Source: Planctomycetota bacterium (GTDB taxonomy: Bacteria; Planctomycetota; Phycisphaerae; UBA1845). From it: a DNA stretch of 5,568 nucleotides. Below the pieces are notes generated by a model, which saw nothing but the letters and a program-made list of their open reading frames with translations, did not search any database and was not told the origin of the DNA. Every line of letters begins with the position of its first letter. Position 1 is the first letter of the stretch. The stretch is taken from the NCBI GenBank assembly GCA_022566435.1, contig JADFIX010000330.1, positions 1 to 5,568 on the forward strand, read 5' to 3'. Both the position numbers and the translations under genes were made by a program. Below are positions 1 to 5,568 of this stretch, one piece after another.

Positions 1-327
1 AGCACGCGCCAACCTGATCGGAGCAAAATCGCCATAACACCCATGAAAACCACGGCAGTGCCATTCAACCCAGTTACCCCAATCGTAGACATGCTCGGGG
101 AATCTGCTTTTCGGTCGAAAATGATCAACGTCGCCTTTGCAACCTTCTTCGCAATAGCCACAAAGGCTGGCAAAAACGTCGCTGACGTTGTCGTGAAAAT
201 CCCGCCACTTCGAATCCGATGGCTTGGACCCGCGACCGTCCCGATAGTAGCTGACCCAGCGAGGGGTATACCGTTGCCGGACGCTCGGAAGACCGGGCGG
301 TTCGGGGCCGCGGTCGACATTGTGCAT
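1..327 (-). CDS. HNH endonuclease, PtuB-like (Septu-type effector), 3' end missing
   Basis: The first 109 codons read without a stop from ATG at 327 and leave the window at base 1, so the C-terminus is unseen. A CxxC pair (C56, C59, in LCGYCEE) is followed by VDHFRPKSRFPE at 67-78, with H69 as the likely metal-activating histidine. Then come YDWGNW (81-86) and a C-X5-C pair (C91, C97). This matches the zinc-ribbed HNH (His-Me finger) nucleases of the PtuB / TIGR02646 type, which are known to cut DNA as partners of an AAA ATPase. The N-terminus is rich in P, R, W and Y and may contact the ATPase. The start shares its A with the stop of the upstream ATPase (TAATG), and only a weak purine-rich GAAGAAG precedes it, so translation is probably coupled. 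Antiviral function is inferred from gene order and family. A stand-alone HNH enzyme is less likely. The residues just after W86 are less typical of the family than those before. Confidence 0.82.
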   Translation of the reverse strand, partial: MHNVDRGPEPPGLPSVRQRYTPRWVSYYRDGRGSKPSDSKWRDFHDNVSDVFASLCGYCEEGCKGDVDHFRPKSRFPEHVYDWGNWVEWHCRGFHGCYGDFAPIRLARA

Positions 328-1745
328 TACTTCTTCGCTTTCGTAGATTTGCGTGTCGATTTCGATGTGCGTGAAGCGGGGGCAGTCTTGCGTGACCGAG
401 TTTCTTTTTGGGCAGATTCCTTCCGACTATTATTTCCAGGGCGATTCATTCCATGTGTGAATTGAGCCAGTTCCTCGGATGCCGGGCCTGCCAACAATCG
501 CTGGTTCATCGTATTACGTAGCGATTCCAGCTCCTTGCGTTGTTTAGCTGTAAGTCGTTTCTTACCGCGTAATTCCTGTAGGCGTTGCAGAATCTCTTCG
601 GAATCAAGGTCAGTTGCGTTGTCTACACCCAAGAAACTCGTAAGTATCTCGTCCGCGGACCATCCGATGATATCACTCTCATTACGCGATACCGTGATCT
701 TGCCATTCGGGTCACGCGTGAGCAACTGTATCTGACCGGCCTTCAAGCCGGCTAGCATGAGCGGAGAATGCGTCGAGCAGAACACTTGTAGACCAGGAAA
801 CTGCCTGGCAAGCGCCGGAAGAATCTTACGTTGCCAAGATGGATGCAAGTGGGCATCGATTTCATCGATAATCAAAATGCCGGGTTTGCGATTCAGACTT
901 CGAGGGAATCTGTAGTGCTTCGCGTATCCGATGAATAGTTGCGCCAGCCATTGGATCAGCGATTGGGTTCCCTGGCTGAGAACGTCGAGCGGCATTTTGC
1001 CGTCCGGAGTTTCGAACTCGAGAAAGAGGCCCCGGTCGTCCTCGGCGATACCGGAGAATGCAATCGGATAGCCTTCGGTGATTTTCGAGGCGAGTCTTGC
1101 AATGTCGTTCAAGATCTCCCTCATGACGGGTTTTTGCAGGCGATACGATCGATAATCGAGTTCGACGATCTGCTGCACGATTTGATCGTCGCGAACAAGT
1201 GATGCGCGCGTATGAGTCTCGTCCCGTAACGCCCGTTCTTCCTTCTCGGACCACTCGGCTCGCGTAGCAACTTCGGAATCCTTGGATGCCGTGCCAGGCT
1301 TCCGCATCGGTCCTTCTGATCGGTAGTCGGTGCTCCACCGTAGTGCTGGCACGAAGGATGTGTAACCAAGGCATTTGCGGGAATCGTCGAACTCCTTGAA
1401 TTTTGCGTAAGGCCATTTGTCACCTTTGCTCACACCTAAGATATCGGCGGCCGTAAACCACGGACTTGCCGGGTCGTCGGCGGAATAGGCGACGGGGAAT
1501 ATACCTTCAAGAGGTCGTTGCTTCCGATCTCCATCGAAAAAGGAAGTATGGAATGCGGATGGGTGTTGGCGGAGCAGCTTAGGCGGTAGTTGAAACCGAC
1601 GAACCGCAAGATTTGCAAGTGCAAGAAGGGACGTCGTTTTGCCGCAGTTGTTGGGCCCGACCAAGACATTGATTTGTTGATCGAAATCAAAATCCACTTC
1701 CTCGAATGGTCCGAGATTCGTGAAACGTAGAGCAGCTATTGGCAT
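327..1745 (-). CDS. AAA family (SMC/ABC-like, AAA_21) ATPase, PtuA-like
   Basis: This 472-residue cytoplasmic ATPase has all the ABC/SMC-type nucleotide-binding parts. Walker A is GPNNCGKT (30-37), the signature-like LSQGTQ is at 256-261, Walker B is LIIDEID (291-297, D294/E295), and a switch histidine sits in STHSP (H326). A variable middle section (about 60-230) separates Walker A from the signature, as in OLD/PtuA-like proteins. A charged helical stretch (about 382-430) is followed by a basic tail with 13 K/R in the last 32 residues (441-472). No TOPRIM domain is seen, which argues against OLD or Gabija GajA. The ATG at 1745 is chosen because AGGAG sits 7 bases upstream and the N-terminal strand leads directly into Walker A. 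The next gene, an HNH nuclease, starts on the stop codon, giving the Septu order ATPase then nuclease. In Septu the ATPase is thought to sense infection and control the nuclease; that role here is inference. I found no convincing promoter in the 202-base gap upstream and no terminator for the preceding gene, so read-through is possible. Confidence 0.9.
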   Translation of the reverse strand: MPIAALRFTNLGPFEEVDFDFDQQINVLVGPNNCGKTTSLLALANLAVRRFQLPPKLLRQHPSAFHTSFFDGDRKQRPLEGIFPVAYSADDPASPWFTAADILGVSKGDKWPYAKFKEFDDSRKCLGYTSFVPALRWSTDYRSEGPMRKPGTASKDSEVATRAEWSEKEERALRDETHTRASLVRDDQIVQQIVELDYRSYRLQKPVMREILNDIARLASKITEGYPIAFSGIAEDDRGLFLEFETPDGKMPLDVLSQGTQSLIQWLAQLFIGYAKHYRFPRSLNRKPGILIIDEIDAHLHPSWQRKILPALARQFPGLQVFCSTHSPLMLAGLKAGQIQLLTRDPNGKITVSRNESDIIGWSADEILTSFLGVDNATDLDSEEILQRLQELRGKKRLTAKQRKELESLRNTMNQRLLAGPASEELAQFTHGMNRPGNNSRKESAQKETRSRKTAPASRTSKSTRKSTKAKK

Positions 1746-1752
1746 CAGAAAA

Positions 1753-1757
1753 CTCCT
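1753..1757 (-). promoter_or_regulatory. Shine-Dalgarno of the PtuA-like ATPase
   Basis: The minus strand reads AGGAG, then 7 bases, then ATG at 1745-1743. It is a good ribosome binding site and fixes the start of the ATPase gene. Confidence 0.75.
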
Positions 1758-1947
1758 GCGACGGGATTCGTTTGACGGGGTCGGGCGCGACGAATCACCG
1801 AGTAGTTGTCAGGGACATCCTAGCAAGTTCCAACCGTTACGAACAGTAATCCTCGCGAGCTGAATTTCACTTAGCTGCGAACGCTCGGCCTATGGGGCCA
1901 CTGTAGAGTGTACTTTGCACTTGGCGAGCAGAAGTTCGACGATGAAC

Positions 1948-3798
1948 TCAATGCCCCCGCCGAACCATCACCCACTGAACCAGCCCGACCACGAGGAGCG
2001 TGACGAGCGCGGACAGTCCGCCCAACTGCAGGCGCTGCGGCACGTTGCCCGTGCGGCCGATGACGTCGACCGATGCCAGCTCCAGATTCACGCCCACGAT
2101 CGATTGCATACGTCGGTCGGTGAGTTGCGCCAGCGTGCCTTGCGTGGCTGCGAGGTCGGCTTTGGTGAAATCGATCCGACCCTTGGACATGTCCGCCAGA
2201 AGCGTCGAGCGTAGGTAGGATTCCGTCAGTCCGGCGTTGACGTTGAGGCCTTCCTGAACCGCGACGAGTCGCTCGACGGCCAGGTATGCGGCCTCACGCA
2301 ACGATGCGAGCCGTTTCTCCGTGCGCTGAAGATCCTCGGCCCGCTGCGCGACGGCTCGCTGTCTCGCCTGCTCTTGCAATAATCGATCAATGTTGGTGAT
2401 GCGAATCTGTGAGCGGCGGAACAAGCCGCGCGCCGCCCGCTGCGCCGTGTCCAGCTTGAAGTTCGCTTGGGTTTCGATGGCACCGGCGGAAAATTCGAAA
2501 CGGTGGTGGGCCATTTGGACCGCACGGAAAAACCGCATCAAAGAGGCGTGCAACACGTGCAGCCTCGGCCGGTCGCCGGGCAAATCGCCTACGCCGTCCA
2601 CCATGCCGCGCATTTTCGCGGTGTGTTTGCCCGCTTGGAAGAGGAAATCGCTCAAACGCGTCCGCATACGCCGGTGCAGCTCCAGCACCGCGCCGGTCAT
2701 GGGATCGATCGGGCGACGCCGTAATGTCACAAATTCCTTGTTCCATTCCGTGGCGAACGCGGTGAGTAGATCGACGTATTCTAATCCTGTCGATCGCAGG
2801 TCCGTGACCATCTCGCCGGCAGTGCCCGTAGCCCCGACGTCCGCGGCGCGAATTTCGGCGAGATCACGGGAGGCCGTTTGAAGCAATTCCAGCGGACCCG
2901 CGGACGCCTGCCACACGTTGAGCAAGTGCAGTTTGACCTCGGTCAGATTGACGGTTAGCTCGCCCAAGTCCTGTTGAAGCGCGTCATCCTTCTCCAGCAC
3001 AACGCGTCGATCCTCCGTGGCCACGATTCCGCTCGTCGGATTTCGTTCGTTTCTGAGCTGATCGTATTGTGCGTTGGTTTCGGACAGCGCAAGCCGCAGG
3101 TCGATGAACCGTGCGCGGGCGGTCTCCCAATCCTTTGTCAGGGCAGACCGCGCTGGGGTCGGATCGTTTTCGGGCTCCCCGGCCGTCGTCGATTCCAGTT
3201 GCGCCTGTGCGGCTTGGAGCCGCTCGTCCAGTCGGGCGGCATACAGCGATAGCGCCCGTTCGCCGTCGGTCGGCGTCGCGCCGATCACCGCGGCCTCTTT
3301 CTCGATGGATGCGATGAAGGACTCTGACAGTAATCTGACACGTTGCACGCCGAGGGATCGGTCAGACGCGTGAAGGCACAACCTGAGCGTGTCGTGACTT
3401 GGTTCGTCGACAAACCATGCACGCCGTTCCAATTCCGGCGCGGCCTGTTTCGCTTGGTCCCGCCAGGCGAAATCCATGAGCGCCTTTCGAACTTGCGCGC
3501 GCTGCGCTGAGGTGGGTGGCGCTGCAAAACGAAGCGAGGCTGCGCATATATGCGCGGAAGGAAGAAGAAAGGCCACGGCCAGCCCAACGAGCAGGGCGGC
3601 GGCAAAGGCAATAAGCCATTGTGACGCCGTGCGGTGCGAACGACGATCGTTGTGGGCCTGTGCGTAGTGCCGCGACGCGTCGGACAAAGCGGCCAAGTCG
3701 CCGGATCGCTTGTACGGTCGGCCGCCTTCAGCTCTTTTTCGGCCGTTGATTCGAGTCGGGCGAGGCCGTGATTCGGGCGTGTGGGGCTCAGATGGCAC
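1948..3798 (-). CDS. Two-anchor membrane protein with helix-rich extracytoplasmic domain, Wzz/polysaccharide co-polymerase-like
   Basis: The protein has 616 residues. Residues 1-60 are basic and hydrophilic (cytoplasmic by positive-inside rule). A membrane helix follows at about 61-80 (WLIAFAAALLVGLAVAFLLP), then about 510 residues rich in E, R, Q, A and L, and a second helix at about 592-611 ending in VMVRRGH. Helical, coiled-coil-prone stretches lie near 180-203, 223-251 and 465-517. N- and C-terminal anchors flanking a helical periplasmic domain is the plan of Wzz/GumC/KpsE-type proteins, which set polysaccharide chain length or drive export. Residues 137-170, with a strand-like TLRLCLHA and then LLSESFIASIEKE, also resemble the first domain of that family. 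The proline-rich motif usual before the second helix is reduced to VPQR (586-589), and the protein is longer than a typical Wzz. No kinase domain is present. The GTG start is supported by GGAGG 8 bases upstream, inside the aldo/keto reductase gene, which it overlaps by 11 bases. I do not recognise a specific family; the role is a topology-based inference. Confidence 0.75.
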   Translation of the reverse strand: MPSEPHTPESRPRPTRINGRKRAEGGRPYKRSGDLAALSDASRHYAQAHNDRRSHRTASQWLIAFAAALLVGLAVAFLLPSAHICAASLRFAAPPTSAQRAQVRKALMDFAWRDQAKQAAPELERRAWFVDEPSHDTLRLCLHASDRSLGVQRVRLLSESFIASIEKEAAVIGATPTDGERALSLYAARLDERLQAAQAQLESTTAGEPENDPTPARSALTKDWETARARFIDLRLALSETNAQYDQLRNERNPTSGIVATEDRRVVLEKDDALQQDLGELTVNLTEVKLHLLNVWQASAGPLELLQTASRDLAEIRAADVGATGTAGEMVTDLRSTGLEYVDLLTAFATEWNKEFVTLRRRPIDPMTGAVLELHRRMRTRLSDFLFQAGKHTAKMRGMVDGVGDLPGDRPRLHVLHASLMRFFRAVQMAHHRFEFSAGAIETQANFKLDTAQRAARGLFRRSQIRITNIDRLLQEQARQRAVAQRAEDLQRTEKRLASLREAAYLAVERLVAVQEGLNVNAGLTESYLRSTLLADMSKGRIDFTKADLAATQGTLAQLTDRRMQSIVGVNLELASVDVIGRTGNVPQRLQLGGLSALVTLLVVGLVQWVMVRRGH

Positions 3799-4741
3799 CG
3801 GGTGGGCCTCCGAGAATTCGGTCGATCAGATCGCGGTCCTCGCGAGAGATCTCCCAGCCGATGCCACCAACGTTTTCCCGCACTTGTGACGGTCGCTTCG
3901 CTCCGAAAATCGGCGCCGCGATTCCGGGAAAGCTGGCGGCCCAGTTTATGGCGAGTTGCCCGACCGTCTTGTCGTACTTGATCGCTACCTTCTTAAGTTC
4001 ATCCACAATGTCTAGATTGCGGTAATAACGGACACCTTGAAAGTCCGCGTCCTGGCTTCGTAGGTCGTTGAACTTGGCATCGCGGTGGAATTTCCCGGTC
4101 AATAGGCCTTTCGCAAGCGGACCGTAGCAAATCACCCCGATCTGATGCTCCTTGCAGTAGGGCAGCAAGTCATCGGCGGCGCGGCGGTTCAACATCGAGA
4201 ATGGTGGCTGGAGGCAGTGAATCGGGCCGAATTCTCGGGCGGCCGCCAGACGCTCGCACCCGAAATTGCTAAGGCCGATGGCGCGGATTTTCCCCTGGTC
4301 CCACAGTGTCACAAGGGCTTCCATGGTCTCGCGTACCGGCGTCTCGGGGTCGGGCCAATGGCAGTGGTAGATGTCGATCGCATCTACGCGCAAGCGGCGA
4401 AGGCTGGCCTCGCATTCTCGGTGGATCTGCTTGGCCGAAAGATTGCGAATGGGTAGATCGCCATCCCGGTCGGGCGGAACCAGGCCGCACTTGGTGGCGA
4501 TGACGACCTCGTTACGGCGGCCCGACACGGCCTTGCCGACGATCTCTTCCGCATGACCGTTGCCGTAAATTGGTGCGGTATCGATCAGATTGATCCCGCA
4601 ATCCAGCGCTTGCTGGATCGCGGCGATGGACTCTCGATCGTCGATATGCCCCCAAACAGCCACGTCTCCGCCCATCGCCCACGTGCCGAGGGCCACGGCG
4701 GATACTCGAATCCCGCTTTCGCCGAGCGATCGTTGGTTCAC
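3788..4741 (-). CDS. Aldo/keto reductase
   Basis: This 317-residue protein is of normal length for a soluble NADPH-dependent aldo/keto reductase (TIM barrel), which reduces aldehydes or ketones to alcohols. The catalytic tetrad is complete: D54 (NLIDTAP), Y59 (IYGNG), K84 (ATKCG) and H128 (YHCHWPDPETP). The cofactor side is also recognisable, with GLSNF at 156-160, the loop GPLAKGLLTGKF at 207-218, and FGAKRPSQVREN at 279-290 in the usual position for NADP phosphate binding. Overall it looks like the YhdN/IolS-type bacterial branch; the substrate cannot be read from sequence. The start is GTG at 4741. It places the protein start just before LGESGIRVSAVALGT, as normal for the family, with a weak AGGA 11 bases upstream. 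It is the first gene of a probable operon with the membrane protein that begins inside its 3' end. Confidence 0.93.
   Translation of the reverse strand: MNQRSLGESGIRVSAVALGTWAMGGDVAVWGHIDDRESIAAIQQALDCGINLIDTAPIYGNGHAEEIVGKAVSGRRNEVVIATKCGLVPPDRDGDLPIRNLSAKQIHRECEASLRRLRVDAIDIYHCHWPDPETPVRETMEALVTLWDQGKIRAIGLSNFGCERLAAAREFGPIHCLQPPFSMLNRRAADDLLPYCKEHQIGVICYGPLAKGLLTGKFHRDAKFNDLRSQDADFQGVRYYRNLDIVDELKKVAIKYDKTVGQLAINWAASFPGIAAPIFGAKRPSQVRENVGGIGWEISREDRDLIDRILGGPPGAI
3807..3811 (-). promoter_or_regulatory. Shine-Dalgarno inside the reductase gene, deciding the GTG start at 3798
   Basis: The minus strand reads GGAGG, then 8 bases, then GTG (3798-3796). The site lies in the last codons of the aldo/keto reductase, whose TGA (3790-3788) falls after the new start. 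The arrangement implies translational coupling of the two genes. Confidence 0.7.
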
Positions 4742-4811
4742 GGTAGGTCTGTTCCTGGAAGGCGACTTAGGGTTGAGGACTCAGGAATCCCTGTGAATTA
4801 CACCTCAGGAC

Positions 4812-4840
4812 ATCATAGGGGGGTGACGGTCGACGAGCAA
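4812..4840 (-). promoter_or_regulatory. Candidate sigma70-type promoter of the reductase operon
   Basis: On the minus strand, TTGCTC (4840-4835) is followed after 17 bases by TATGAT (4817-4812). The -10 matches consensus at 5 of 6 positions and the -35 at only 3 of 6. The predicted start near 4805 gives a leader of about 64 nt before the GTG at 4741. The spacer contains a run of six C. Spacing and place fit, but the weak -35 keeps this tentative. Confidence 0.4.
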
Positions 4841-4940
4841 GCCGATTGGAGGTTTGCCCGGTCGGCAAGCGGCGGCTGTCGCGTGTTCAGAACGCCCGCA
4901 TTTTTCTGCTTTTCGCTGTTTCTTCCGTCGAGATCGCCCA

Positions 4941-4958
4941 CGAGAAGCGTTCTTCTCG
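4941..4958. repeat. Perfect inverted repeat (7 bp arms)
   Basis: CGAGAAG (4941-4947) pairs with CTTCTCG (4952-4958) around a 4-base loop. No T run follows on either strand, so it is not a typical terminator. It could be a protein-binding site or chance. Confidence 0.4.
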
Positions 4959-5048
4959 GCCCAGTGCTCGAAATCCGCCTTTTGCAGCCGCACCACGGGG
5001 AGTCGTGGCCGGTACGGAATCGTCCGATATTGGAAAGGTGTGAAGACT

Positions 5049-5137
5049 GACGCCTTGAGTGATGGGTCTCGGCGTCTCTATCGGTTCTCGGTCGTGACTT
5101 TCACGCATACTGCGGGGTTTTCCGCGTGCCGAGAGCC
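5049..5137. other. Two adjacent inverted structures, possible structured RNA or regulatory element
   Basis: Hairpin one: GACGCC (5049-5054) pairs with GGCGTC (5071-5076) and continues as GAG (5057-5059) with CTC (5068-5070) across a 2-base TT bulge, with an 8-base loop. Element two: GGTTCTCGG (5083-5091) pairs with CCGAGAGCC (5129-5137), nine pairs including one G-U. It encloses two small hairpins, CGTGA/TCACG (5093-5105) and GCGG/CCGC (5112-5125), so it can form a three-way junction. It ends 46 bases before the -35 of the tRNA promoter. Neither strand can be preferred, and I do not recognise a known RNA family. Confidence 0.35.
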
Positions 5138-5183
5138 CAGCTTCGCTGCCATCTGAAATCCGTGTACAGCGCAAGAAATGCGT

Positions 5184-5211
5184 TTGACAAGCACGTAACG
5201 ACATGTATACT
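5184..5211 (+). promoter_or_regulatory. Strong sigma70-type promoter upstream of tRNA-Thr
   Basis: A perfect TTGACA (5184-5189) is followed after 16 bases by TATACT (5206-5211; 5 of 6 consensus). Transcription would start near 5218 and run rightward through the tRNA at 5397. No other plus-strand gene lies between, so it most likely serves the tRNA, with an unusually long leader. Confidence 0.7.
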
Positions 5212-5300
5212 CGCTCGGCTCTGGCTACGGGTGCATCGGAATCCCGCCGAAAGCGGCGGTGCGCTTCGTGTTTCGGACGGTTTCTGCGGCTTCGTTTGGA

Positions 5301-5350
5301 CGCCGTCGACCGGGACATAGCTCGGTCTCGCCGCCAATGGTGCGACGGTG
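5301..5350 (+). other. Potential three-way junction in the tRNA-Thr leader
   Basis: Seven outer pairs join 5301-5307 to 5344-5350, including one G-U. Inside are a 7-bp hairpin, GACCGGG (5308-5314) with CTCGGTC (5321-5327; one G-U, 6-base loop), and a 4-bp hairpin (5329-5332 with 5339-5342). A separate hairpin, CCGCCG/CGGCGG with a 4-base loop, lies at 5244-5259. It may be a processing or folding element of the tRNA precursor. GC-rich sequence makes such folds fairly common by chance. Confidence 0.3.
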
Positions 5351-5396
5351 GATCAGTGCATCTAGTGCCTTCCCCATCGGGACGGCGGCTTACGTT

Positions 5397-5469
5397 GCTG
5401 CTGTAGCTCAGTTGGTAGAGTGCGTCCTTGGTAAGGACGAGGTCATGGGTTCGATTCCCATCAGCAGCT
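5397..5469 (+). tRNA. tRNA-Thr (anticodon GGT)
   Basis: The cloverleaf is complete at 73 nt. The acceptor GCTGCTG (5397-5403) pairs with CAGCAGC (5462-5468) over 7 bp. The D stem is GCTC/GAGT (5406-5409 / 5418-5421), with one G-U. The anticodon stem is CGTCC/GGACG (5423-5427 / 5435-5439) around the loop TTGGTAA, giving anticodon GGT at 5430-5432 for threonine codon ACC. The T arm is ATGGG, TTCGATT, CCCAT (5445-5461). The discriminator is T (5469) and CCA is not encoded, so it must be added by tRNA nucleotidyltransferase. The sequence is close to the usual bacterial tRNA-Thr(GGU) pattern. Confidence 0.96.
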
Positions 5470-5568
5470 TTGGACGGCGACCCGTTCTATGACCTTTGGC
5501 GGCGGCGTGGTTTGCGGATCGAGCCGCCGGGACCGAATGTGTTTAGTGTAGATCGTGGAGTTCGCGGA

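Larger units (their letters stand above)
4841..5183. other. Gene-free spacer between divergent promoters
   Basis: I see no credible protein gene here. The open frames are arginine- and serine-rich with no recognisable motif, and lack convincing ribosome binding sites. What stands out is base-paired potential. There is a 7-bp perfect hairpin with a 4-base loop at 4941-4958, a 5-bp one at 4993-5008, and the larger structures at 5049-5137 listed separately. No canonical terminator (GC stem plus T run) is present on either strand. Confidence 0.5.

Noticed and set aside
1..92. A hydrophobic reading frame on the minus strand starting at ATG 92, resembling the start of a membrane protein, and the idea that the nuclease is frameshifted after codon 86.
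   Set aside because: The ATG has no ribosome binding site and lies inside the nuclease frame. That frame stays open to the edge and supplies the expected second cysteine pair (C-X5-C), so no frameshift is needed.
43..465. Plus-strand open frame of 140 codons over the nuclease and the ATPase tail.
   Set aside because: It is antisense to two well-supported genes, has no recognisable domain and no ribosome binding site.
1573..1580. AGCAGCTT shared with the tRNA 3' end, as a possible integration attachment site.
   Set aside because: Eight bases inside the ATPase coding region is too short to be meaningful, and there is no integrase nearby.
1746..1947. TAGGAT and TACACT hexamers in the gap upstream of the ATPase as -10 boxes.
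   Set aside because: Neither has an acceptable -35 at 16-18 bases, so I did not call a promoter. The GGCC/GGCC hairpin there lacks a T run and is not called a terminator.
4887..5318. Minus-strand open frame of 143 codons in the spacer.
   Set aside because: The product is arginine- and serine-rich without motifs, overlaps the tRNA promoter and leader in antisense, and has no good start signal.
5500..5529. CGGCGGC/GCCGCCG hairpin after the tRNA as a terminator.
   Set aside because: The 7-bp stem is real but has a 16-base loop and no T run, so it does not look like an intrinsic terminator. The sequence from 5470 to the end shows no other gene I can support.

Overview
This 5.57 kb window is bacterial. 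It holds four protein genes on the minus strand (one cut by the left edge) and one tRNA gene on the plus strand. GC is moderate to high. By hand count it is 63-65% in sampled lines of the central membrane-protein gene, but 50-55% in sampled lines of the ATPase gene to its left. The membrane protein has a topology like polysaccharide co-polymerases and the tRNA does not encode its CCA end. Both fit a Gram-negative-type bacterium outside the enterics, but the sequence does not let me name a phylum.

Layout from right to left along the minus strand. A promoter-like site (4812-4840) precedes an aldo/keto reductase (4741-3788, GTG start). Its last codons contain the Shine-Dalgarno and GTG start of a 616-residue protein with two membrane anchors and a long, helix-rich domain between them (3798-1948). 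The two genes overlap by 11 bases and look translationally coupled. After a 202-base gap with a good ribosome binding site comes an SMC/ABC-type AAA ATPase (1745-327). Its stop codon shares one base (TAATG) with the start of an HNH nuclease gene that runs off the left edge (327-1). The ATPase and HNH pair has the order and spacing of a Septu-type (PtuA/PtuB-like) anti-phage module. It is the most interesting content of the window, although its second gene is only partly visible.

The right end holds a plus-strand tRNA-Thr (anticodon GGT, 5397-5469). A near-consensus sigma70-type promoter (5184-5211) lies far enough upstream to give a leader of about 180 nt, which can fold into a compact three-way junction. 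Between the divergent promoters, 4841-5183 has no credible protein gene. It does contain two adjacent, well-paired inverted structures (5049-5076 and 5083-5137) that could be a structured RNA or a regulatory DNA element.

Functionally the window splits into three: a probable defence module on the left, a reductase plus envelope-protein operon in the middle, and a housekeeping tRNA on the right. I see no transposase, integrase, CRISPR array or reverse transcriptase.
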